A stretch of DNA of 64,000 nucleotides from assembly GCA_000828075.3 (NCBI GenBank), contig JXCB02000001.1, positions 949,670 to 1,013,669 of the forward strand, given 5' to 3'. Position numbers and translations under genes: made by a program. Below the pieces are notes generated by a model. That model saw only the letters and a program-made list of their open reading frames with translations. It was not told where the DNA came from and made no database searches. Origin of the DNA: Tolypothrix campylonemoides VB511288 (GTDB lineage Bacteria > Cyanobacteriota > Cyanobacteriia > Cyanobacteriales > Nostocaceae). Shown in pieces: positions 31,110 through 40,118 of this stretch (position 1 is the stretch's first letter; every line of letters begins with the position of its first letter).

Positions 31110-32498
31110 TCATTTATCAATTTCTTTTAGCACCATTTTGATACCATCTTTCGGTTGCAGAGTAATGGTTGGTTGGGGAATAATTGTCTGACCTGGAACC
31201 AGAGTGAGTTCAAATTTTTGGGCGATCGCTGCGAGTAATAAAACCACCTCCATCAGCGCAAAGCTTTTACCAATACAAGTGCGTGGTCCACCTCCAAATG
31301 GTACATAAACGCCTGGTGGAAGCTGTTTTTCTAAGTCGCCAGCCCAGCGATCTGGATTAAATACCTCTGGCTGTTCAAAAAAGCGGGGATCTCGTTGCAT
31401 GACCCACTGGCTACCGATGATTGTACAGCCAGCAGGCACATGATAACCGCCAATCTCACAGTCGGCACTGGTTTCACTGAACATATTCCACACCACTGGG
31501 TAAAGCCGCATTGCCTCTTTAATCACCAGATTGGTGTAACTCAAAGAAGGGATGTCAGCAATCGTAGGAACGCGATCGCCCAAGACTTCTTTTATCTCTT
31601 GTCGTAACTTGGTTTGCACTTCCGGGTTTTCGGATAAAAGCATCCATATCCAAGTCAAGGTATTTGCGGAGGTTTCATGTCCAGCGAAAATGAGGGTAGC
31701 GATTTCATCTCGCAATTGCTTATCACTCATCCGGCTCCCATCCTCTTCATCCTGAGCCTGCATCATCATCGACAGCAAATCACCTGGATTTTCGCCGCTT
31801 GTACGCCGTTGCTGAATAATGTCGTAAATATGTTTATCCATTTGGCGCATGGCGTTTTTGTAACGCAGATTCAACGGACTGGGGAATCGATCCGCCAAAT
31901 ATGGAACGAGCGCCTTACGAGCAACCATTAACCACTCTGCTGCTACACTCATCGCGTGAGTCACAGATTGAGCTTGTTCCTCTGTCACATCAGAGCTAAA
32001 CAGAATTTTCATCACAATATTGAAGGTGAGGCGCATCATCTCACCCTGAATTTCTCTCGTCTCCCCATCTTTCCAGGAGGCGAGCATTTTTTCAGTGTAG
32101 TCAACCATCACTTCTCCATAAGTCCCAATCCGCTTTTGGTGAAATACTGGTTGAGCTAAACGTCGCTGGCGAAACCAAGTTTCTCCTTCACTGGTTAAAA
32201 GTCCTTGTCCAAGTAAATCGTGAAGCCTTTTCAATAGCTGTGGTTTGACAAACAGATCCCGCTCTTTGAGGAACCGTTCAACATATTTAGGATTGGTGAC
32301 AAAAAGCGCTCGGTTGTTGGCGAAACGTAGAGGAATAATCTCACCGTATTCCTGGGCGCATTTGGTCAAGAACCCCAGTGGATCGCGACCAAAATCAGCT
32401 GCGTGTCCCGCGATTAAACTTCCTTTGGGGTGAGGTAGTGAGAAGACATTCCCAGTTTGGCTTGGGGTATTAGATTTCGTCTGCTTTGTGCTTAACAT
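31110..32498 (-). CDS. Cytochrome P450 (eukaryote-like, CYP110/CYP102-type fold)
   Basis: A 462-residue heme-thiolate monooxygenase. It has the I-helix motif AGHETSANTL, the K-helix ExxR in IKEAMRLYP, and the heme loop FGGGPRTCIGKSFALME with the axial cysteine C408. There is no fused reductase and no signal anchor. It is the last gene of the same-strand run VioB-like, GST, P450, VOC, P450. The substrate cannot be read from sequence; oxidation of a product formed by the upstream VioB-like enzyme is the natural guess (inference). Confidence 0.9.
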   Translation of the reverse strand: MLSTKQTKSNTPSQTGNVFSLPHPKGSLIAGHAADFGRDPLGFLTKCAQEYGEIIPLRFANNRALFVTNPKYVERFLKERDLFVKPQLLKRLHDLLGQGLLTSEGETWFRQRRLAQPVFHQKRIGTYGEVMVDYTEKMLASWKDGETREIQGEMMRLTFNIVMKILFSSDVTEEQAQSVTHAMSVAAEWLMVARKALVPYLADRFPSPLNLRYKNAMRQMDKHIYDIIQQRRTSGENPGDLLSMMMQAQDEEDGSRMSDKQLRDEIATLIFAGHETSANTLTWIWMLLSENPEVQTKLRQEIKEVLGDRVPTIADIPSLSYTNLVIKEAMRLYPVVWNMFSETSADCEIGGYHVPAGCTIIGSQWVMQRDPRFFEQPEVFNPDRWAGDLEKQLPPGVYVPFGGGPRTCIGKSFALMEVVLLLAAIAQKFELTLVPGQTIIPQPTITLQPKDGIKMVLKEIDK

Positions 32499-32577
32499 AA
32501 TTTTTGTTAATTAAAAGAAATAGGAACAAATATTGATGTAAATCTGCTCTAGCAAAGGTTTCCACCAATAGGGCGTG

Positions 32578-32955
32578 CTAGTTTGACTCTTCGCAATCAA
32601 TAGTGAATGGGTTCCCTTCTGGGTCAAGACCTTCAGCAATTTTTAGACCAGGCGAGGGGGAACGCATCGGGCTGAGTTTGACGCCACGCTCTGTGAGCGT
32701 ATGGTATGCGGTTTCAAAATCATCAACGTGAAACGCTAGCTTGGGTCTATCTTCACTAAATTGCCTATCTAAATTGCCGTGCAATACTAAGGTGCATTGA
32801 CCTGTCTCAAACTCTACCCACTGTTTGTCACTACGTCCTTCTATACTCTTGAAGGATTTTACCTGAAGTCCCAACAAATCGCGGTAAAATTTTGTCTGTG
32901 CGTCTATATCTTTAACATAGAGAATGGCTTTTGTCAATCCTTGTATAACACTCAT
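32578..32955 (-). CDS. VOC (glyoxalase/bleomycin-resistance) family protein
   Basis: A 125-residue VOC fold protein (beta-alpha-beta-beta-beta repeats) with GLTKAILYVKDIDAQTKFY and PEGNPFTIDC. Family members are glyoxalases, extradiol dioxygenases, epimerases or drug-binding proteins. Metal ligand positions could not be settled by eye. It sits between two P450 genes with gaps of 79 and 94 bases, as an accessory of the same pathway. Confidence 0.8.
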   Translation of the reverse strand: MSVIQGLTKAILYVKDIDAQTKFYRDLLGLQVKSFKSIEGRSDKQWVEFETGQCTLVLHGNLDRQFSEDRPKLAFHVDDFETAYHTLTERGVKLSPMRSPSPGLKIAEGLDPEGNPFTIDCEESN

Positions 32956-33005
32956 GTAATTTGCACCTTATTTGCAATTTTTTATACCCAGAACTATATC
33001 ATTTT

Positions 33006-33044
33006 AGAATTTAGATTTTGGATTCAATCCAAAATCTAAATTCT
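33006..33044. terminator. Perfect 19-bp-arm hairpin after the second P450 gene
   Basis: Arms 33006-33024 and 33026-33044 are perfect inverted copies (AGAATTTAGATTTTGG... core) about one base; it lies 5 bases past the P450 stop codon on the minus strand. AT-rich, with T-rich arms; probably a transcript end or an mRNA-stabilising hairpin before the VOC gene. It may also be a mobile palindrome. Confidence 0.55.
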
Positions 33045-33049
33045 TTGAA

Positions 33050-34330
33050 TTAGGCGATCGCCCCTTGGGCGGGCACTTGTGCCATCGCAGGTTTTTTAAA
33101 AGCAACCTGTAGGTGATTAGGACCATGAAACACAATGTTGTTTGCCCACTCAATGTTTTCTTGTGCCAAACGAAGCTCAGGCAAACGGTTGAGCAGGACA
33201 TTTATGGCGATCTGACCTTCTGCACGGGCTAGCGTCGAACCAAGGCAGTAATGGATACCGCCGCCATAGGCACTGTGTTTGTTGTCTTGACGCTGTATAT
33301 CCAGAACATCGGGGTTCTTGAATTGGGCGGGATCGCGGTTGGCTGAGCCAAGCATGACCCCCACGCTATCCCCGCGCCGGATTAACTTACCGCCGACCTC
33401 AACATCTTCATAAGCCCAGCGTGTCACCATCTGGATTGGGGTGTCGTAGCGGACGAACTCTTCTATTGCCGCTGGGATCAGTTCGGGGTGAGAACGTAAC
33501 TTTTTGAGTGCTTCTGGATGGTTGAGTAACGCCAGTGCGCCCTTGGCAATTAAGTTAATTGTGGTTTCGTGTCCTGCGGTCAACAGGTGGGTACAAGTGG
33601 CGACGATCTCAAAGTCGCTCAGTTTGTCGCCCTCATCAGCAGCCTTAACAAGAGCCGAGATCAAATCCTCGCGCGGATTGGCACGTCGTTCTGTAATTAA
33701 AGGGGTGAAATAATCGACGAATGCTTGAGCAGCTTCGTTTGCACGTTCGTAGACTTCTGGTGGTGGCTTCAAACGGGAGGCGCTGGCATGCTGCATGGCG
33801 AGTGCCCATTCACGGAACAACGGCAAATCTTCGGGATCAGCACCGAGCATAATCGCAACTACCTTAGTTGGCAGAGGGAAAGCGAACTCCTCAACCAAGT
33901 CCAACTCACCACGGTTCTGGACTTTATCCAACAAATTGTCTGCGATTTCGTAGATCGCTGGACGAATGTTTTCGACAATTTTTGGGGTGAATGCCTTGCT
34001 AGCCAGGGATTTTAGGCGTGTGTGATTGGGTGGTTCCCGGAAGACGATCCAGTTGCTGACCAAAGACAAAAACGCATTATATGCCGTTGGCACTGGCGTG
34101 GTTTCAACATCTTCTCGTTCGTTCAAAGTCTCGCGACCAAATCTGCGGTCTTCAAGAACCTTCATGACATCGTCGTAACGAAAGATGTACCAGGCTCCCG
34201 GCAATTGAGGATTTGCCGATACTCCCCAATGCACGGGATCTTCTTCTCTGTAGCGACGATAGACTGTGTAGGGGTCTTGAATAACTTCACGTATAAATGG
34301 GTTTAATCTTTCGATTGTGGAACTAGTCAT
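33050..34330 (-). CDS. Cytochrome P450 (bacterial CYP107-like type)
   Basis: A 426-residue soluble bacterial P450 with the I-helix LLTAGHETTINL, ExxR-type VRYDTP region, and the heme loop YGGGIHYCLGSTLAR with the axial cysteine C362. P450s of this soluble class include the StaP/RebP type enzymes that act on chromopyrrolic acid in indolocarbazole pathways, but the similarity cannot be ranked by eye. It lies 155 bases after the GST gene and 94 bases before the VOC gene on the same strand as the VioB-like gene. Confidence 0.9.
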   Translation of the reverse strand: MTSSTIERLNPFIREVIQDPYTVYRRYREEDPVHWGVSANPQLPGAWYIFRYDDVMKVLEDRRFGRETLNEREDVETTPVPTAYNAFLSLVSNWIVFREPPNHTRLKSLASKAFTPKIVENIRPAIYEIADNLLDKVQNRGELDLVEEFAFPLPTKVVAIMLGADPEDLPLFREWALAMQHASASRLKPPPEVYERANEAAQAFVDYFTPLITERRANPREDLISALVKAADEGDKLSDFEIVATCTHLLTAGHETTINLIAKGALALLNHPEALKKLRSHPELIPAAIEEFVRYDTPIQMVTRWAYEDVEVGGKLIRRGDSVGVMLGSANRDPAQFKNPDVLDIQRQDNKHSAYGGGIHYCLGSTLARAEGQIAINVLLNRLPELRLAQENIEWANNIVFHGPNHLQVAFKKPAMAQVPAQGAIA

Positions 34331-34485
34331 TTTTTATCTCCAAGAAAAAGTTTTGAATTATAGCGCTTCTCGTTTGGATGAAGTAATTATTTATCTGTGT
34401 CCATCTGTGGTTCTTATTTCTTGATGTATTGCACTCAAGTAAGAACCCCTATAGGGGTTAGTAAACCAAAGGCAAAGCCCTTGTA

Positions 34486-35160
34486 CTAACTCTCTAAAGG
34501 CACCAGTTGCAGTGGATTACGCAGTTCAGACAGCATCTTTGTCATCTGGTCGCGTCCCAAATTGAAAACTTGCGCAACGGATGGTCTAGACTCTAAGCGC
34601 CTGACGTAATTTGCCAAGTTAGAAAAGTGCTTGTAGTTGTAAACCATACGCAGGTAAGCAAGGGTGGGAGCAGCAGCACAGTCAGCGATCGTAAAGTCTT
34701 CGCCCCCCAGCCAGGTACGAGTTGCCAGTTTTTCATCCAGCAGAGCCAGTGCTGTTTCCAATAACCGCTTTGCTTTGATCACCTCTTTTTTGCCTCGTTC
34801 TTGAACCGGACGTTGCGTATCGGCAAACAGCGCCTCTCGTCCACCATTGATATACACATCAATTGTCCGTTCCAGCATCCGCACCTCTAAGGCTTGTTCT
34901 GGGTCAGCAGGAATCAGGCGGGATGTATTTTGAAATTTTTGGTCAAGGTATTCAATGATGATGTTTGCCTCAAATATTACATTTTCTTTCTCAGTCATTA
35001 GGGTGGGTATCTTGGCAAAATGGTTAATTTGCATATATTCTTCACGGGCTTGGGGGTCAAAAAGATTGACCTCAATCGCTGTAAAATTAGCTTTTTTTTC
35101 GTATAGCGCGATCAGGACTCGTTGGGAATAAGATGATGCCGGGGCGTAATAAAGTTTCAT
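34486..35160 (-). CDS. Glutathione S-transferase-like protein
   Basis: A 224-residue protein with an N-terminal thioredoxin-like domain (1-80, YYAPASSYSQRVLIALYEK and HFAKIPTL, the cis-proline motif) and a helical C-terminal domain (about 90-205). The class resembles bacterial beta/zeta-like GSTs. It could conjugate, isomerise or dehalogenate an electrophilic intermediate. It lies between the VioB-like and P450 genes on one strand, with a 318-base gap upstream that holds a MITE-like inverted repeat. Confidence 0.85.
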   Translation of the reverse strand: MKLYYAPASSYSQRVLIALYEKKANFTAIEVNLFDPQAREEYMQINHFAKIPTLMTEKENVIFEANIIIEYLDQKFQNTSRLIPADPEQALEVRMLERTIDVYINGGREALFADTQRPVQERGKKEVIKAKRLLETALALLDEKLATRTWLGGEDFTIADCAAAPTLAYLRMVYNYKHFSNLANYVRRLESRPSVAQVFNLGRDQMTKMLSELRNPLQLVPLES

Positions 35161-35175
35161 AACTCACCTATGTTT

Positions 35176-35300
35176 TATCAGTTCTCAGTGTTATTAGTTC
35201 TTAGTTATCCATATAGGAGAAAAAATGAATGTATGCATCTCTTCTGTGAATTTGTACTAGAGAAAGCAAAAATTCATCGGACACTAATAACTGAGAACTG
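35176..35300. repeat. MITE-like inverted repeat between the VioB-like and GST genes
   Basis: CAGTTCTCAGTGTTATTAGT near 35180 and its imperfect complement ACACTAATAACTGAGAACTG near 35281-35300 bound about 80 bases without a gene. An internal ATG-rich stretch has no coding support. The rest of 35161-35478 contains only a weak 57-codon frame. Confidence 0.65.
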
Positions 35301-35478
35301 TTGATGAGCGACTTGAGGGCGGGGCGAGTTCTAAATGAAAACCTCCTCGAACTCGGTAAGTCAGCGCCTCTGAGTCAATCTTACTTTTCACTCTTATCTC
35401 GAGAACCTCGCTTCCATTCCTCTCTCCTGCTTCTTGAGAGGCTTTTACCTTAGGCATCACTCCCAACAAAGAGCTCTG

Positions 35479-38400
35479 TTAATGCAACAACGATTGCGGA
35501 TGATGAGCTAGATCGTCAAAGAATCGGGCATAGAAATCAAACATTTCGTAAACGGTGCTGTGGATTACTTGACATTCACGTGCCTGATGTGCAAGCCGCT
35601 CAAATCGACGGGCGATCGCACTCATTGCCACTTCCGGAGTCGAGATATAAATTGGGGTTTCAATCTCAAACGATGGTCCGGCTGTTTTACCGCTTTTGCC
35701 TGAAGGCAGACTCATCAGCAACTCACCCAAAGGACGCATCATTCCCGTCATCACGTCAATACCAGCATTCATCAGCTTTGAGCGTCGCAAACTACCAGTA
35801 GGCATGAAGCCGAAGTGTTGCACCATCAACTGCATCATCAGAAAATAAGCCTCATTAAATATCTCCATAACTGCCCTCGTTTGCGGAACAGTGACAACGT
35901 TGGTGCTGTAATCTCGGTGCTGTAAGGAAGGATTACGCAAAGCAGGGTAGGAGGGGTTCCACGGCACTTTGCGTCCAGTTTCAGCATCGGTCATGTGTTC
36001 TTTAGAAAGTGCATCCGCTAGACGACGAAATTGCTGATAGTGAGAACGCTCAAATTTAGGTGATTCGGCATGACATCCCTCTCCTTGCTCAACAATAAGG
36101 TCGATCGCAAAAAGTGCGCTGTTGAGGTCGTCAACTTGAAACTGGTAATCTGGGTGAACTTTATTAAAGTCATCGCGTAGGAACAAACGATGCTCGCCAC
36201 CTACTTGACCCTTCTTAACCATGAATAAATCTGGAATATTCTCTAGCCCTTGGCGAATCTGATGGTACAACTCGCTCAAAGAACCATAACCGTGCAAGTT
36301 GTCAATTGAGCGATTCCCACTTCCTGGTTCGTTGCTCAAGTTTTCTTCCAAAAAGTCGGGCATCTCCAAACGCATAAAACGCTGTAGAGAGGCGGCGTTC
36401 ATTGGTTCTAGGGCAAAGTCTACATCAATCGGGAAGCGTGCGTTAAGTTCCTTGAAGTTAGGAACTGCTGGATAAAAAGGTTCCCCAATCGCCATCAGTA
36501 TATTATTAACCATCAAAAAGTGAATCATTTCCTCGCGGGAAATTTCCAGCACCACACCCCGCATACCGTAACTTCGGACTTCTTTGCCATCGCCACAAGC
36601 TATATGTAACTGTTCGGGAGTCCACAAACCCCGGCGCACGTATTCCTCGCCAGTGACGTAGTTGGGAATAGAGTATCCTGCATAGATGTATTGCAACATC
36701 ACAGTCACTTCCAACTCCGCCGCTTGTTTCAGGGCGCTTACCAACTCCTCCCGTGTTTGGATCGTGCGTTGGGGGCGTTTTGGTTCTGCGAGCGCAGGCG
36801 GAACATAGCCGACTCGCTGTAGATTTTGCAGAAACTTCAGCAAAAGCATCGACTTGGCTTGGGACATATCCCGCGTTGGCGGCATATAGTAAGTTTTATA
36901 TTTGTTGCGTGGGTCGGACATTTGCCACATTAAGCGTGCGTAAGTCTCAACCTTGCATTGGTCGGCGAGACTAAACACATCGACTTTCATAAACGAGAAA
37001 CTTAACTCGTAGAAAGCTAGGATCTGTTCGTAGATTAATTTAAAATCTACCGCTGCATCGGGAATCTCATCCAGGTGCCAATCATCACTCATCACCCGCA
37101 CAGCAAAAAAGCCCGCACCAGACCAAAAGCCTAGTTTATCATTATTGTCGTAAGCAATTTCCGCTTCATTCGGGTAATTAGCGTCACAAAGTAATTCATC
37201 AGGGCGAGCAGATAGCAGTACCCGTGTCGTTCCCGCCCTAGCACCGCGCAGAGTCACCCAAGCACACCCCTTGTCGTCCGTGGAAATTGTATATGTGGGG
37301 GCAAACTCTCCCTGGGACTGGCGTTTCCCTGGCTTAAAGTGGACAATTTCCATTTCTGAGTTACGCGGGTAATGGAAAGCCTTACCTGCATTGGTGGGAT
37401 CGCTTTCAAACTCGTAGCGTAGTTGAGGAAAGGCTCTGGGGTTATAGAACTGACGCAGGTAAACCGCTTCAACTGGTGCTGGACGCCCGCGCACGAAAGA
37501 CCGCACCTTTAACTCCACTGCATGGTCTTCACCGCTGTGTCTATTGGGATGTTCGACAAACAAACAAGCGTCATCTACCTGAAGATTGATTTCTTCCTCT
37601 TGAACGAAAATTCGCCGTTGTCCGTCAGGTGCCGTCCCGATGATGCACAGACCTTGCTGTTCTATTTGCTGAGATAAATTTTCCCACTCTTGGGCTAAAG
37701 GAACATCTACAATTCCACTAGTTAATTGATGCGCCTCCTTTTGGTATGCTTCCTTGGGTATCCGCGCTATCAGCTGTTGGCTGTTAACGGTACGCAATTC
37801 CAAATCACCCAAGTCGAGCTTAGAACCAATCGCGTGGGTTGGTCCTGGTCCCGGTTTCGGGGCGCGTCCCACACAAGGCACTGCTGTAACCATATTTAAA
37901 CTCACGCCTTGCGGGGTGACTTGCACAGTGAGGTTAGAAAGGGGTTTAGATTCTGTTTGCGGAGCAGCACGTCGGGGAGTCAGCAGCCGACCGTGAGGAT
38001 AGGTAGAAAGTTCGTCTTGACACCATAAACCGATAGTTCCGTGCAATTCCCAGAAACTAGGCAAATCGGGTTGAACTGGCGCAGACATATTACTAATGCC
38101 CAATTGCATCACCAGCCCCAAGACATCCTCACGATTCATTGCTTCGCGCAGTAGAGATACAGTTGGTGACTGGGCGGCTTCTTCAGACCACAGGAAATCT
38201 TGGGCATCTTTGGCGATCGTAAACTGATAAACAGCCGCTCGTTTAAACTCATGGTTGAGGCAGTGTTGAGGCAATTCGCGGATGTGGTTAAAATCTTGCC
38301 AGCGAGCTAACTGCATACCTGTAATTGGGGCAGATAGCATATATGGAACTTCGTGGGAAGCGCCTTGGCGTCCGAAGGCGAGTTGACCCAACATAATTGT

Positions 38401-38835
38401 GCTAGTCCAGTTGGAAGCTGGGTCAGATTCAAAGATTCGGGCGCGATTAAAACTTGTTTTGACGTATTCGTTGTAATGACCCCATAAATCAACAGAACGT
38501 CCTACCACTGGGTCATTTTGGTCAACTTGTCCAAACTCTCTTTGCGTACTGACAATTTGTGCTTCGATAGAAAAGTGACCGTTACCACCAAAGTCCCATC
38601 CCATAGCCATACTGAACGGACCATTCTCATCCAGTTCCCCTTGGGCGTTAAACTTTGGTCCCAAATTGTAGAGGTATTCGTGGTACTCGGACGCTCCACG
38701 GTGGTGGTCGAAGGGCTTACCGTTCATGTAGACTGTGTTGCTACTGACATCCACTCCTCCGTTTTTATGTCCTGTTGGCGCGTGGATGCGGGCGAAGCCG
38801 AGTAAGTGTAGGCGGGGAAAATCTAAGATGCTCAT
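35479..38835 (-). CDS. VioB/RebD/StaD-like iminophenylpyruvate-type dimer synthase
   Basis: A 1118-residue protein that resembles the whole length of violacein VioB: the start MSILDFPRLHLLGFAR, then WGHYNEYVKTSFNRAR, YARLMWQMSDP (633-643), a ferritin-like domain (about 695-810) with E709 and EISREEMIH (764-772), and a C-terminal LRRSKLMNAGIDVMTG plus MRPLGELLMSLPSGKSGKTAGP. VioB, RebD and StaD couple two oxidised tryptophan imines into a bisindole; RebD makes chromopyrrolic acid. About 80-120 residues are added around 450-560 relative to VioB. It leads a run of GST, P450, VOC and P450 genes. The amino acid oxidase partner is not seen in the window. Substrates other than tryptophan (phenylalanine or tyrosine imines) cannot be excluded. 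Confidence 0.88.
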   Translation of the reverse strand: MSILDFPRLHLLGFARIHAPTGHKNGGVDVSSNTVYMNGKPFDHHRGASEYHEYLYNLGPKFNAQGELDENGPFSMAMGWDFGGNGHFSIEAQIVSTQREFGQVDQNDPVVGRSVDLWGHYNEYVKTSFNRARIFESDPASNWTSTIMLGQLAFGRQGASHEVPYMLSAPITGMQLARWQDFNHIRELPQHCLNHEFKRAAVYQFTIAKDAQDFLWSEEAAQSPTVSLLREAMNREDVLGLVMQLGISNMSAPVQPDLPSFWELHGTIGLWCQDELSTYPHGRLLTPRRAAPQTESKPLSNLTVQVTPQGVSLNMVTAVPCVGRAPKPGPGPTHAIGSKLDLGDLELRTVNSQQLIARIPKEAYQKEAHQLTSGIVDVPLAQEWENLSQQIEQQGLCIIGTAPDGQRRIFVQEEEINLQVDDACLFVEHPNRHSGEDHAVELKVRSFVRGRPAPVEAVYLRQFYNPRAFPQLRYEFESDPTNAGKAFHYPRNSEMEIVHFKPGKRQSQGEFAPTYTISTDDKGCAWVTLRGARAGTTRVLLSARPDELLCDANYPNEAEIAYDNNDKLGFWSGAGFFAVRVMSDDWHLDEIPDAAVDFKLIYEQILAFYELSFSFMKVDVFSLADQCKVETYARLMWQMSDPRNKYKTYYMPPTRDMSQAKSMLLLKFLQNLQRVGYVPPALAEPKRPQRTIQTREELVSALKQAAELEVTVMLQYIYAGYSIPNYVTGEEYVRRGLWTPEQLHIACGDGKEVRSYGMRGVVLEISREEMIHFLMVNNILMAIGEPFYPAVPNFKELNARFPIDVDFALEPMNAASLQRFMRLEMPDFLEENLSNEPGSGNRSIDNLHGYGSLSELYHQIRQGLENIPDLFMVKKGQVGGEHRLFLRDDFNKVHPDYQFQVDDLNSALFAIDLIVEQGEGCHAESPKFERSHYQQFRRLADALSKEHMTDAETGRKVPWNPSYPALRNPSLQHRDYSTNVVTVPQTRAVMEIFNEAYFLMMQLMVQHFGFMPTGSLRRSKLMNAGIDVMTGMMRPLGELLMSLPSGKSGKTAGPSFEIETPIYISTPEVAMSAIARRFERLAHQARECQVIHSTVYEMFDFYARFFDDLAHHPQSLLH

Positions 38836-39551
38836 CTTAAAAAACCACTTTTATGACTTTGGACTAAAACGGAACTTAGGAAATAAAAAAGGGCTTTACG
38901 GAATCATCGTGTAGCTCTGGCAAGTCGGGAAATTTTAGTTCCTTATAGGAGTTGAACCTGAGAAGGATTAAGTTTTCTCGATAAATAATGTTGATTCATA
39001 TTGCAATTGGACAGGGCATGACGTTCTGGTGGATTCAACCGTATCCGGACAGCTTGAAAGCAATATTTACGTTAAAAAAACACATTATTTACAGCCAGCT
39101 TGTTATTTATTGCTTTTACTTAGAAAATGAAATGTGATTATTTTTACTAAAATAGGTCAGTTAACTTGCTATAATATTTTGTTTCAGGCATTATCGATAC
39201 ATCTTTAGTTTGCTCCCAACTACATTGTCTTTGTCTCAAATGTTATTATCTTGTTTTCTTCGGTTTTTCTTTATAAATACGATTCCTTGAATAAGCAAGG
39301 GCTGATAGAAGGTCACTAAAAGTATATAGAGTACAGTGAACCGAACTTATGCAGTTACAAATTTCAGGGGGTGATGCGTAGTTGATACAGGGGGTAAAGA
39401 AAGCAGAGGGCTTCATCCCCAACCGTAAAGCATCGTCACCGATAGTATAACTAGCAAGCATCGTACTCCCAGCTTCGGGGTTGAATTTCACAGTATTCCG
39501 AAGGCGGAAGCCCACAAGTGAAAGGGTGACTCAGGAACCCTTTCACGTCCT
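38836..39551. other. Non-coding region upstream of the VioB-like gene, with hairpin at 39518-39546
   Basis: It probably holds the VioB-like promoter. AT-rich (38960-39240) and then a segment (39340-39551) with a perfect 10-bp stem GTGAAAGGGT/ACCCTTTCAC, which looks like the left part of the adjacent IS605-type remnant. No gene was accepted. Confidence 0.5.
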
Positions 39552-39749
39552 TTAGGTGTGGGAGGAAGCCGATTGCGGCTTTAGCCCCCTTCCCCATCGT
39601 TCGATCAACTCGCTAGCACTAATACCCTGTTCTTGGGCTACCAAGTTGATAGCGTCCCAAGCTGTCTTAGTCAGTTTGATATTGTGTGACGCCTTTAGTT
39701 CATCATAAAACACTGGAATATTTCTTAATCTTTTTTGTCCTCTTGGCAT
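39552..39749 (-). CDS. Small ribbon-helix-helix/antitoxin-like protein next to TnpB
   Basis: A 65-residue basic protein (PRGQKRLRNIPVFYDELK..., then KLTKTAWDAINLVAQEQGISASELIERW) whose pattern fits a small DNA-binding fold. Such short genes often stand divergent to tnpB in cyanobacterial IS200/IS605-group elements, as here (60 bases from the TnpB start). Its role is unproven; it may be an element-encoded regulator. Confidence 0.55.
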   Translation of the reverse strand: MPRGQKRLRNIPVFYDELKASHNIKLTKTAWDAINLVAQEQGISASELIERWGRGLKPQSASSHT

Positions 39750-39809
39750 TGACCGCTCCTAGTATGTGCGTTTATACTAATATAACGTCTATAAAGGAGA
39801 CGAGTCAAG

Positions 39810-40118
39810 ATGCAGGTCAGCTACCACTACAAATTACGCCCCAACGATGCACAATCCAAGCAGATGGATAAGTGGCTTGATATGCTGCGTAACTTAAGCA
39901 ATTGGTTCCTGGCAGACCGCATTGATGGCTATTGTCAAACCTTTATTATGGGGGACTATTGCGATATTCGGACAAAAGCCGAAATATCGCCATTAACCTG
40001 TTCTTTGAGCAAAACGACCGAGGGTTCTGGCGTCCCCCCACCAACGCGTGTACGTATGGTGGGGGACTCCGAAGCGCGACCAGTTGAATTGATATCATTA
40101 CAAAAAATGATGTGGTAA
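39810..40118 (+). pseudogene. tnpB: Truncated TnpB (IS200/IS605 accessory nuclease) N-terminus
   Basis: The first 70 residues match the N-terminal helix-turn-helix part of TnpB (QVSYHYKLRPNDAQSKQMD, then RNLSNWFLADRIDGYCQ and LRTKAE-like RTKAEISPLTC). Homology stops near residue 71, where a hairpin (about 40033-40068, CCCCCCACCA and TGGTGGGGG arms) replaces the rest. The RuvC catalytic part and zinc finger are missing, so it cannot be a nuclease. It shows that IS605-type transposition took place here. Confidence 0.75.

Noticed and set aside
35284-35457. 57-codon frame just after the VioB-like gene as a possible peptide precursor
   Set aside because: The start is weak, the 3' end falls in a MITE-like inverted repeat, and no RiPP-type motif or modification gene is recognised. 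It is more likely chance.
31110-38835. Classic violacein or rebeccamycin cluster
   Set aside because: VioA/C/D/E and RebO/C/H/G/M are absent. Only the VioB-type enzyme and generic oxidases are present, so a known named cluster cannot be claimed.
39246-39515. 89-codon minus-strand frame in the region before the IS605 remnant
   Set aside because: No conserved motif, composition follows the AT-rich DNA and it overlaps the element edge; it may be a worn transposase tail, but not supported.
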